A stretch of 8,362 nt of DNA, taken from Candidatus Methylomirabilota bacterium. GTDB taxonomy: Bacteria; Methylomirabilota; Methylomirabilia; Methylomirabilales; Methylomirabilaceae. Shown piece by piece: positions 1-5,114 of the stretch (position 1 is the first letter of the stretch; each line of letters opens with the position of its first letter). Position numbers and translations under genes: made by a program. Location of the stretch: the NCBI GenBank assembly GCA_028869615.1, contig JAGWRQ010000082.1, positions 1-8,362 of the forward strand, given 5' to 3'. Below the pieces are notes generated by a model. That model did not search any database, had not been told where the DNA came from, and saw nothing but the letters and a program-made list of their open reading frames with translations.

Positions 1-632
1 AATCTGGCGAGATTGACCAGGCTGAACAGCACGTCCCCCAGTTCTTGCTCAATCTCCTCCGGCGCAGCGGTCTTCATGGCCTCCCTGAGTTCGCCAAGCT
101 CTTCTTCGATCTTTGCCGTGACTCCCGAGATCTCAGGCCAGTCAAATCCGACCCTTGCGGCCTTGTCCTGCAGCCGTTGAGCGCGGAGAAGGCCCGGCAG
201 TTCTCTGGGAACACCGTCCAGGGCCGATACGGGGCTAGCGGCCGCAGTACTACGTTCCTTGCGCTTCAGCTCCTCCCACTGATCCAGGACCTCACGGGCC
301 GTAGAGGCTGTGCCGCCGCCGAAGACATGGGGATGGCGGCGTACCATCTTGTCGGCTGTAGTCGCCAGAACCTGCCCTATGGTGAACTCTCGCCGCTCGG
401 CCGCGACCTGGGCGTGAAAGACCACCTGAAAGAGCAGATCGCCGAGTTCTCCCATGATCTGCTTGGGGTCGCCCTCGTCGATCGCCTCCACCACTTCATA
501 GGCTTCCTCGATCAGAAACGGCTTCAAGGTCTGCCGCGTCTGCTCCCGGTCCCATGGGCATCCATCATCTGCCCGGAGCCGCTCCATAATTCGCACTAAC
601 GCATCGAATTGCTCTCCGCTCGCCTCCGCCAT
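1..632 (-). CDS. mazG: MazG-type nucleoside triphosphate pyrophosphohydrolase (C-terminus cut by window edge)
   Basis: The minus strand from ATG at 632-630 reads open to the window edge (210 codons; full MazG proteins are about 260-280 residues). MazG hydrolyses (d)NTPs to NMP and pyrophosphate in the cytoplasm and serves as a house-cleaning or stringent-response modulating enzyme. Two MazG helical modules are visible. The first has the signature CPWDREQT at residues 25-32 and the metal-binding pattern E42-E43-x-x-E46 followed by E62-x-x-D65 (GELGDLL). The second has an EEELGEL core near 177-182 and ELGD at 197-200, just before the sequence ends. The start is supported by a GGAGG site 4 nt upstream. 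It is divergent from the metal transporter gene, with a candidate promoter at 676-704. The long plus-strand reading frame over the same DNA is a shadow. The family call is firm; the physiological substrate is not shown by sequence. Confidence 0.95.
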   Translation of the reverse strand, partial: MAEASGEQFDALVRIMERLRADDGCPWDREQTRQTLKPFLIEEAYEVVEAIDEGDPKQIMGELGDLLFQVVFHAQVAAERREFTIGQVLATTADKMVRRHPHVFGGGTASTAREVLDQWEELKRKERSTAAASPVSALDGVPRELPGLLRAQRLQDKAARVGFDWPEISGVTAKIEEELGELREAMKTAAPEEIEQELGDVLFSLVNLAR

Positions 633-657
633 CCGGCCTCCTTGAAGTTGTGCACCC

Positions 658-674
658 GTTGTATGTTCTACAAC
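658..674. promoter_or_regulatory. 17-bp palindrome, possible operator
   Basis: GTTGTA (658-663) and TACAAC (669-674) form a perfect 6-bp inverted repeat around a 5-nt centre (TGTTC). It overlaps the predicted start of mazG transcription and lies in the divergent mazG/ZIP promoter region, a typical place for a repressor site. The sequence does not identify the regulator. A metal-responsive (Fur/Zur-like) or SOS-type factor are guesses only. Confidence 0.3.
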
Positions 675-675
675 A

Positions 676-704
676 AGTATAATCTCCAACAGCCCTCCAG
701 GCAA
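676..704 (-). promoter_or_regulatory. Candidate sigma70-type promoter for mazG
   Basis: On the minus strand, TTGCCT (704-699, 4 of 6 to the -35 consensus) and TATACT (681-676, 5 of 6 to the -10 consensus) are separated by exactly 17 nt. Transcription would begin near 669, leaving a leader of about 37 nt before the mazG ATG at 632. The match is by eye only. The plus strand also has a perfect TATAAT at 678-683, but no matching -35 lies at proper spacing. Confidence 0.45.
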
Positions 705-742
705 AGCGAATCTCCGACCTGTCGGCGCTGTGACAAATTACT

Positions 743-771
743 TTGACAAGGCAACGCTGAAAGGCTAACGT
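743..771 (+). promoter_or_regulatory. Weak candidate promoter for the ZIP transporter gene
   Basis: A perfect TTGACA lies at 743-748. The hexamer 17 nt downstream, TAACGT (766-771), matches the -10 consensus at only three positions, so the -35 is convincing and the -10 is not. The ZIP ATG is at 803, with GAGG at 794-797 as its ribosome binding site. Confidence 0.3.
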
Positions 772-802
772 ACCGTATTTACGCGATCTTCACGAGGCGA
801 CT

Positions 803-1540
803 ATGGAATCTTTCTACATCAGCCTGGCCTTTGGCGGCGCAGCCGCCGCCGCGAATGTGATGGGCGGGCTCTTGGTCACGATCAAACGGCGATGGGACGA
901 CGCGCTGCTCAAGTACTTCATCGCCCTTGGGGCCGGCTTCATGCTGGGGGCCGCCTTCCTCGGCATGATTCCCGAGAGCATGCGTCTCACAGACCACGCC
1001 CCCCTGCTCATTCTGGCCGGTTATCTCTTGATCCATTTTGCTGAACACATACTGGCCTCGCATTTTCACTTTGGTGAGGAGACCCATATGGAGGCTGTCC
1101 TGGCACCGTCGGTGAGCCTCTTCGCCCTCGCGGGCCTGTTGATCCACACCTTCTTCGACGGGGTGTCGATCGCGTCGGGATTCCATGTCAGCGTGGGATT
1201 GGGGTTCTTAATCTTTGTTGCCGTTGCCCTTCATAAGATCCCCGAGGGGTTCACGGTCGGTTCGATCATGCTGGCTGCTGGCAGGTCCCGCGGGATGGCG
1301 ATGGCCTCGTCGATTACCCTGGGTCTCTCGACTATGGTTGGCGTCATATTCGCGTCTTATCTCCAAGGACTGTTAGGATATCGGTTGGCCCTGTCTGCCG
1401 GGGTCATGATCTATGTGGCGGCGTCCGACCTGATGCCGGAGGTGAACCGTGAGAAGGGAATCCTTATGGCGCTCATGGTGTTCGTTGGTGTTGTGCTGTT
1501 CTACCTGACCGAACGGCTGCTCTCGGGTTTCGGCTTTTAA
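803..1540 (+). CDS. ZIP-family divalent metal transporter (zinc/iron permease)
   Basis: This is a 245-residue inner-membrane protein with about eight hydrophobic segments, the usual size and topology of bacterial ZIP (ZupT-like) carriers, which bring Zn2+ and related cations into the cytoplasm. The two core metal-site helices are clear. Segment IV has LLIHTFFDGVSIASGF with H115 and D119. Segment V has ALHKIPEGF with H144 and E148, the hallmark HKxPEG motif. A late DLMPE motif (209-213) resembles the family's DLxPE segment. The cytoplasmic loop is short and histidine-rich (H78, H82, H87, H89, H95), as expected for a metal-binding loop. The start ATG has GAGG 5 nt upstream. The gene is divergent from mazG. 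The substrate cannot be assigned from sequence: zinc is likely, while iron or manganese is possible. I give no symbol because ZupT orthology is not demonstrated. Confidence 0.9.
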   Translation: MESFYISLAFGGAAAAANVMGGLLVTIKRRWDDALLKYFIALGAGFMLGAAFLGMIPESMRLTDHAPLLILAGYLLIHFAEHILASHFHFGEETHMEAVLAPSVSLFALAGLLIHTFFDGVSIASGFHVSVGLGFLIFVAVALHKIPEGFTVGSIMLAAGRSRGMAMASSITLGLSTMVGVIFASYLQGLLGYRLALSAGVMIYVAASDLMPEVNREKGILMALMVFVGVVLFYLTERLLSGFGF

Positions 1541-1562
1541 GACGGAAGTTGGCGGATTGCGC

Positions 1563-1593
1563 TTGCATTCGGAGGCCGGGTTTGGTATATAAC
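1563..1593 (+). promoter_or_regulatory. Weak candidate promoter for the lytic transglycosylase gene
   Basis: TTGCAT (1563-1568) is followed after 17 nt by TATATA (1586-1591), preceded by TG at 1583-1584 in the extended -10 position. TATAAC at 1588-1593 is an alternative -10. Transcription would start near 1598-1600, which makes the upstream TTG at 1608 nearly leaderless and favours the GTG start at 1638. Confidence 0.3.
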
Positions 1594-1637
1594 GGCAGCT
1601 TTTTAATTTGATTACGAGCGACCAACCGGGAGACAGT

Positions 1638-2345
1638 GTGAGTAAGCGAGGCTTCATCGCGAGTATGCTTGCAGGCTTTGTCCTGCTGTCGGCAGGGCCG
1701 ACGTCGGCGGCGATCTATTACCGAATCGACGAACATGGGATCACTCATTTTACCAATGCGCCGACAACATTGCAGCACAGGTTGCTCCAGCCGGGGGTGT
1801 TACCTTCTACCACCAGACTCACCGCCGCGAATATGTCGGAACTGATCGACGCCTTCGCCGCCGAGTACGAACTCGATCCGGCCCTGATTCGGGCCGTGAT
1901 TCAGGTGGAGTCAAACTTCAACCGCAAGGCTGTCTCGCGCAAGGGAGCGCAGGGGCTGATGCAACTGATGCCGGCTACCATCTGGCGCTTCTCAGTGGGA
2001 GACGCCTACGATCCTCACGAGAATATCGGAGCCGGTGCCCGGTACCTCCGCCAGCTTCTGGACCTGTTCCGGGGGGATCTTACGCTGGCGTTGGCCGCCT
2101 ACAATGCCGGGGAGAACGCAGTCCTGCGGTACCGGGGTGTGCCTCCCTACGCGGAGACTCGGGACTACGTGACCAAAGTTCTCGGCCTGTACCGACGCGG
2201 GCAAGGGGAGCGTTCCAAGACCCGGGCGATCAAGGTTGCCGCACAGGTGGTGACTGCGCAACCGCCACCCCCGGCCATTTACAGGGCAGAGGCCTCAGAT
2301 ACGATCCTGTATTCGAATATCCCGCCGATTGTTCAGTCCCCCTAG
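1638..2345 (+). CDS. Secreted SLT-type lytic transglycosylase
   Basis: Predicted peptidoglycan lytic transglycosylase that cleaves the MurNAc-GlcNAc bond to 1,6-anhydro products in the periplasm. Starting at GTG 1638, which has GGGAGA just upstream, the 235-residue product has a signal peptide: basic SKR, a hydrophobic run to about residue 20, and a likely cut after TSA near residue 24. A short IYYRIDEHGITHFTN segment (26-40) resembles the DUF4124-like N-terminal module common in these enzymes. The SLT domain spans about 66-185. It contains the catalytic Glu91 in VIQVESNFN, then GAQGLMQLMPAT (103-114), NIGAGARYL (129-137) and the ALAAYNAGENAV segment (151-162). The proline-rich C-terminus ends near 235. 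A longer frame from TTG 1608 exists, but it lacks a ribosome site and would put ten polar residues before the signal peptide. Its place between the transporter and the tRNA region gives no functional hint. Confidence 0.92.
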   Translation: MSKRGFIASMLAGFVLLSAGPTSAAIYYRIDEHGITHFTNAPTTLQHRLLQPGVLPSTTRLTAANMSELIDAFAAEYELDPALIRAVIQVESNFNRKAVSRKGAQGLMQLMPATIWRFSVGDAYDPHENIGAGARYLRQLLDLFRGDLTLALAAYNAGENAVLRYRGVPPYAETRDYVTKVLGLYRRGQGERSKTRAIKVAAQVVTAQPPPPAIYRAEASDTILYSNIPPIVQSP

Positions 2346-2366
2346 GCGCGCCTGACGCGTCGTTTT
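2346..2366 (+). terminator. Weak hairpin after the transglycosylase gene
   Basis: Directly after the stop codon, GCGCG (2346-2350) can pair with CGCGT (2356-2360, one G-T pair) around a 5-nt loop, followed by CGTTTT. The stem is short and the T run only four bases, so this is at best a weak intrinsic terminator. Confidence 0.3.
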
Positions 2367-2637
2367 CCCGTCTGTCATAATTCCAGACCTGCACCTCGGT
2401 CACGTCCGCCTGTCGATCGTCACTACGACTGTCTGCAAATCCGACTTGCACAACGACCCGCCAGTACCTTGTGTAGCCGAGAGAAGCGCGACATTCAGAA
2501 TCATTGGTATTTTCTATTTCATCTATAGGAATAATGATGCTATAAAAATTCTGTGAAAAAGTATCCGTAAACGTGGTGAACGGAGGGCAGGACGGATCAC
2601 GGCAATTGGGAAGACTGATGATCACCCATCGAGAAAT
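2364..2637 (-). other. AT-rich stretch with a possible decayed coding fragment
   Basis: No intact gene is supported here. The minus strand stays open from inside the tRNA-like gene through this stretch and reads, from about 2565 down, a segment with protein-like composition (DTFSQNFYSIIIPIDEIEN, then ASLGYTRYWRVVVQVGFADS). It has no good start codon or ribosome site, and the frame runs on into the antisense of the transglycosylase gene. Base composition between about 2495 and 2580 is clearly more AT-rich than the surrounding genes. It could be a remnant of a foreign or pilin-like gene beside the tRNA locus, or chance. I do not recognise a family. Confidence 0.2.
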
Positions 2638-2736
2638 GACCAGGCGACCGTGCTGGCGTGCGGCGCGGACTTCAAATCCGTGATGCCGTGCCGACTGCAA
2701 ATCGGGCGGATGTGGGTTCGATTCCCACCCTGGTCT
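2638..2736 (+). tRNA. selC: tRNA-Sec-like gene, anticodon TCA (possibly degenerate)
   Basis: Selenocysteine tRNA reads UGA together with SelB. The sequence folds as follows. Acceptor GACCAGG (2638-2644) pairs with CCTGGTC (2729-2735). A 6-bp D stem, CCGTGC/GTGCGG with two wobble pairs, encloses a 4-nt loop TGGC. The anticodon stem GCGGA/TCCGT holds loop CTTCAAA with TCA at 2672-2674. A long variable arm (about 2685-2709) pairs CCG-T-CCGA with TCGG-G-CGG around CTGCAAA, with one bulged G. The T arm GTGGG-TTCGATT-CCCAC is at 2712-2728. The 6-bp/4-nt D arm and long variable arm are diagnostic of bacterial tRNA-Sec. Oddities: the acceptor is 7 bp instead of the usual 8, the discriminator would be T rather than G73, and no CCA is encoded. 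It may be a variant, an opal-reading relative or a pseudogene. No sel genes are visible nearby. Confidence 0.6.
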
Positions 2737-3063
2737 CTACTATAAAAAAAAGGGCCGGACCGTTATATTGCTGGGATTCGAGGTTGTCTCTTAGGAGTAG
2801 GCCGAGCCCATTTTCATAGATCACACCGTTAGCCGGGCAGTATCCTAATCCTAGGCCCGCCTGGGGAAGCACCGTTGATTCAAAAGCCCCCTTTACGCGT
2901 CATTGCGAGCCGAAGACGAAGCAATCTCACCGTTTTTGATGAGCTGTAGAGCAAAACGCGTAGATTGCCGCGCTCCCGTTGGTCGCTCGCAATGACGACG
3001 CTGTTAGACATGATCCCTTGGGCATGACTGCAAGTAAATCAGACAGCCGTCAGCCGAAAAAGC
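2737..3063. other. Intergenic stretch without a protein gene
   Basis: Apart from the palindromic repeat at 2898-2997, nothing is recognisable. A run of eight A at 2743-2750 follows the tRNA-like gene. The minus-strand frame at 2672-2872 is the antisense of the tRNA (its VGIEPT peptide is the common translation of an antisense T arm) and is not a gene. Confidence 0.6.
2898..2997. repeat. 100-bp palindromic interspersed repeat (CGTCATTGCGAGC type)
   Basis: CGTCATTGCGAGC (2898-2910) and GCTCGCAATGACG (2985-2997) are perfect 13-bp inverted ends. A second inverted pair lies inside: GCAATCT (2921-2927) and AGATTGC (2962-2968). The motif GTCATTGCGAGC...GAAGCAATCT is a well-known short palindromic element scattered through intergenic regions of many bacterial genomes, similar in style to REP or small MITE elements. 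It carries no gene. As RNA it would form a long hairpin. Further copies elsewhere in this genome are expected but cannot be seen here. Confidence 0.8.
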
Positions 3064-3092
3064 TTGACACGATGATCTGCTCAAATTAGATT
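3064..3092 (+). promoter_or_regulatory. Strong sigma70-type promoter for fae
   Basis: A perfect TTGACA (3064-3069), a 17-nt spacer and TAGATT (3087-3092, 4 of 6) lie 79 nt before the fae start. Transcription would begin near 3099, giving a leader of about 70 nt. This is the best promoter in the window and fits the high expression usual for formaldehyde-activating enzyme. Confidence 0.55.
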
Positions 3093-3170
3093 AAGAGCTT
3101 CGCGCCTGAGTAACGATAAGTCGTTGTGAGCGGCAACCTTAACCGGTAAGGTGGGAAAGGAGAAGGAGGA

Positions 3171-3671
3171 ATGGCAATGCGCGACATCATGGTTGGCGAG
3201 TCCTTGGTAGGTGACGGTAATGAGGTAGCACACATTGACCTGATGATCGGCCCGAAGAGCGGCCCGGTCGGAGCCGTTTTCGCACAGCGTCTCGCTCAGC
3301 AGACTGCGGGTCACAGCGCCCTCCTGGCGGTCCTGGCGCCGAACTGCCCGGCGAAGCCTGCGACGGTGATGTTCAACAAGGTAACGATCAAGGGGGCAAC
3401 CCAGGCGGTCCAGATGTTCGGTCCCGCCCAGGCGGCTGTGGCGAAGGCCGTGGTGGATAGCGTTGCTGAAGGCGTGATCTCCGCGAAGGATGCCGAAGAC
3501 TTGGCGGTCATTGTCGGCGTCTTCATCCACTGGGAGGCCAAGGACAATAAGAAGATCTACGACTACAACTATAAGGCGACCAAGGAGTCGATCGCGCGGG
3601 CCTTGGCAGAGCAGCCCTCGATGAGTGAAATCCTCGCGGCGAAGGATAAGGTCAAGCATCCGTTTGCGTAG
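3171..3671 (+). CDS. fae: Formaldehyde-activating enzyme (5,6,7,8-tetrahydromethanopterin hydro-lyase)
   Basis: Fae condenses formaldehyde with tetrahydromethanopterin to methylene-H4MPT in the cytoplasm. It is the entry step of H4MPT-linked C1 oxidation and a formaldehyde detoxifier. The 166-residue product has the family's usual length and near-canonical motifs: VGESLVGDGNEVAHIDL at 8-24 with the conserved, presumed catalytic His21, KPATVMFNKVTIK near 62-74, QAVQMFGPAQAAVAKAV at 78-94, VGVFIHWEAKD near 118-128, and the C-terminal HPFA. This places it in true Fae rather than the paralogous Fae2/Fae3 or Fae-Hps fusions. Two ribosome sites exist: AAGGAG at 3157-3162 suits ATG 3171, and GGAGG at 3165-3169 suits ATG 3177. 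I chose 3171 because its N-terminus better matches family length. Preceded by a strong promoter and followed by a large hairpin. Confidence 0.97.
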   Translation: MAMRDIMVGESLVGDGNEVAHIDLMIGPKSGPVGAVFAQRLAQQTAGHSALLAVLAPNCPAKPATVMFNKVTIKGATQAVQMFGPAQAAVAKAVVDSVAEGVISAKDAEDLAVIVGVFIHWEAKDNKKIYDYNYKATKESIARALAEQPSMSEILAAKDKVKHPFA

Positions 3672-3714
3672 TCGGATCGATAAGAGACAGGGTTAAAGAA
3701 CTAGGGTTACGCAC

Positions 3715-3779
3715 ATCGAAGGGGCTGTCGGGCAAGCGCTGAGAGCCTGATCAGCATCTTGCCCGCAAGCCCCTTTGAT
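3715..3779 (+). terminator. Large hairpin between fae and the dehydrogenase (terminator or attenuator)
   Basis: Three nested stems: outer 12 bp (3715-3726 with 3768-3779, one G-T pair), middle 8 bp perfect (CGGGCAAG 3729-3736 with CTTGCCCG 3758-3765), and inner 5 bp (GCTGA 3738-3742 with TCAGC 3751-3755). The following DNA, TTTGTTCT, is only moderately T-rich. This may be a leaky terminator, or a structure that stabilises the fae transcript and lowers downstream expression. The next gene starts 23 nt after the stem. Confidence 0.6.
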
Positions 3780-3801
3780 TTGTTCTACTGAGTGAGGGCC
3801 T

Positions 3802-4686
3802 ATGGCGACAGAGCGAAAGCATCTGCTCTATTTTTTGACGACGGATTCCCAACCGAGTCCATTCGACATCAACATGGCGTATGATGCAGGCTTCCACGCC
3901 GTGATTCCCTATGGTAACGTGACCGAGGAGTCAGCCGTCCTCCTGGTACAGGATATCATCTTCTCCCGAGGGCCGAAAGGCGCCAAGTTCAGCGCGCTCT
4001 TCATCGGAGGTAACGATATCGAGTCGGCCGAGCGGGTCCGTCAGGCCGCTGTGAAGAGCATGTTCCCCCCCTTTCAGGTGTCGATGATGATCGATCCGAA
4101 GGGGTCGTATACGACGGCCGTGGCGCTGGTCGCCAAGGCGGAGAAGGCCCTTGGCGGATTGCGCGGCAAACAGGTTGCCATTCCGGGTGGAACGGGCCCC
4201 GTGGGCATAGTTGCAGCGAGTCTCTGTGTGAAGCTGGGGGCGGAGGTAATCATCGGCTCCAGGCAACTGAGCGGTGTGCAGCAATTGGCTCAGCGGCTAT
4301 CAGCTCAAACCGGAGGCTCGATAAAGGGCGCTGCGATGGCGACGGATGACGACAAGATCTCGCACCTGCGTGGCGCTGACGTGATCCTGACGACCGGCAA
4401 GGCGGGCGTGCAGATGATTTCTGAGGCGGTTCTGAAAGCGCTCCCTCCAGGCAAGCTTGTCGCCGACGTCAACGCCGTTCCCCCGACCGGCATCTACAAC
4501 CTGGCGCCGAATGATGACCGGAAGGAGATCGTGCCGGGCATCAAGGGAATCGGAGCGCTCGCCGTCGGGGTCCTGAAATACGATGTCGAGATCGAGATGC
4601 TCGAGACGATCCGCACCTCGGAAAAGTTCGTGATTCTTGACGAGAATAAGGCCTTAGAGATTGCCCAGAGGCGGCTTGCCGGCTGA
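3802..4686 (+). CDS. mtdB: NAD(P)-dependent methylene-tetrahydromethanopterin dehydrogenase (MtdB/MtdA family)
   Basis: Oxidises methylene-H4MPT to methenyl-H4MPT with NAD(P)+, the step after Fae, in the cytoplasm. The 294-residue product has the expected length. The N-terminal substrate domain includes SPFDINMAYDAGFHAVIPYG (19-38) and DIIFSRGP (51-58). MMIDPKGSYTTA lies at 95-106. The Rossmann domain begins at about 122 with the nucleotide loop GGTGPVG (129-135). VVADVNAVPP-type sequence (LVADVNAVPPTGI at 219-231) and GIGALAVGVLKY (249-260) are conserved. The N-terminal half looks closer to MtdB, which handles H4MPT and takes NAD or NADP. The loop after the second Rossmann strand reads GSRQL (152-156), as in NADP-specific MtdA. 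I call it mtdB because it sits beside fae and the Fwd/Fhc genes, but cofactor choice is open. The ribosome site is GAGGG a few bases before ATG 3802. Confidence 0.9.
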   Translation: MATERKHLLYFLTTDSQPSPFDINMAYDAGFHAVIPYGNVTEESAVLLVQDIIFSRGPKGAKFSALFIGGNDIESAERVRQAAVKSMFPPFQVSMMIDPKGSYTTAVALVAKAEKALGGLRGKQVAIPGGTGPVGIVAASLCVKLGAEVIIGSRQLSGVQQLAQRLSAQTGGSIKGAAMATDDDKISHLRGADVILTTGKAGVQMISEAVLKALPPGKLVADVNAVPPTGIYNLAPNDDRKEIVPGIKGIGALAVGVLKYDVEIEMLETIRTSEKFVILDENKALEIAQRRLAG

Positions 4687-4725
4687 GGCCCATATGGTCG
4701 GTGAGCGTATAGGTTCTGCTTTCAT

Positions 4726-4755
4726 CTGACAGGTTCTGTGGTAAGATTTTATTAT
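4726..4755 (+). promoter_or_regulatory. Candidate internal promoter before fwdD
   Basis: CTGACA (4726-4731, 5 of 6) and TATTAT (4750-4755, 5 of 6) are spaced by 18 nt in the 89-bp gap after the dehydrogenase gene. Transcription would begin around 4762, right at the AGGAG ribosome site (4761-4765), giving an unusually short leader. That makes the site plausible but uncertain. Confidence 0.35.
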
Positions 4756-4775
4756 AGGATAGGAGTGAGAATCAG

Positions 4776-5114
4776 GTGCCTGCCACACAGTTTATCTTGA
4801 TTACCGGCCGGTCGACCAAGCAGGGAAGTTCGGCCCATCTCGGTAAGGAAGCCCAGGAGTACCGCGACGAGGTCTCGACCTTGCAGATGAACCTCAAGGA
4901 TATCGAAGCTTTAGGATTACAGGATGGGGCTCAAGCGCGGGTCAAATCGAACTACGGTTCGATCGTAGTCAAATTGAAAAAAACCGATATCCCGCAGGGG
5001 ATCGTCTTTATTCCTTATGGAGAACTGAGTAACGCCCTGATCGGTCCGGATACCCAGACCACAGGGATGCCGGATTCAAAAGGGATCACGGTGGAGGTTG
5101 AACGCCATGGCTGA
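4776..5114 (+). CDS. fwdD: Formylmethanofuran dehydrogenase subunit D (molybdopterin dinucleotide-binding)
   Basis: A small 112-residue protein of the molybdopterin dinucleotide-binding superfamily (double-psi beta-barrel), the separate cofactor-binding subunit that pairs with FwdB in methanogen formylmethanofuran dehydrogenase. Visible features are the LNLKD-type turn MNLKDIEALGLQDG (38-51), VKSNYGSIVVKL (56-67), IPQGIVFIPYGELSNALIGP (72-91), and the pterin-binding TTGMPDSKGITVEVE (95-109), all characteristic of FwdD/FmdD. The start is GTG 4776 with AGGAG ten bases upstream. Its 3' end overlaps the start of fwdB by 8 nt, so the two are probably translationally coupled and made in equal amounts. 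The name must not be confused with FhcD, which is the formyltransferase. The family call is secure. That it binds Mo- or W-pterin is inference from the family. Confidence 0.88.
   Translation: MPATQFILITGRSTKQGSSAHLGKEAQEYRDEVSTLQMNLKDIEALGLQDGAQARVKSNYGSIVVKLKKTDIPQGIVFIPYGELSNALIGPDTQTTGMPDSKGITVEVERHG

Noticed and set aside
45..599. 184-residue plus-strand reading frame at the left edge
   Set aside because: It is the antisense of mazG, which is open on the minus strand with clear MazG motifs and a good ribosome site.
1608..1637. Upstream TTG start for the transglycosylase
   Set aside because: It has no ribosome site, would be nearly leaderless from the candidate promoter, and would put polar residues before the signal peptide; GTG 1638 fits better.
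2672..2872. Minus-strand frame encoding ETRVGIEPTS-type peptide
   Set aside because: This peptide is the typical false translation of an antisense tRNA T arm; the frame begins over the anticodon of the tRNA-like gene.
3081..3659. 192-residue minus-strand frame opposite fae
   Set aside because: Shadow of fae, a highly conserved protein on the plus strand; the low-complexity histidine/arginine-rich translation has no family look.
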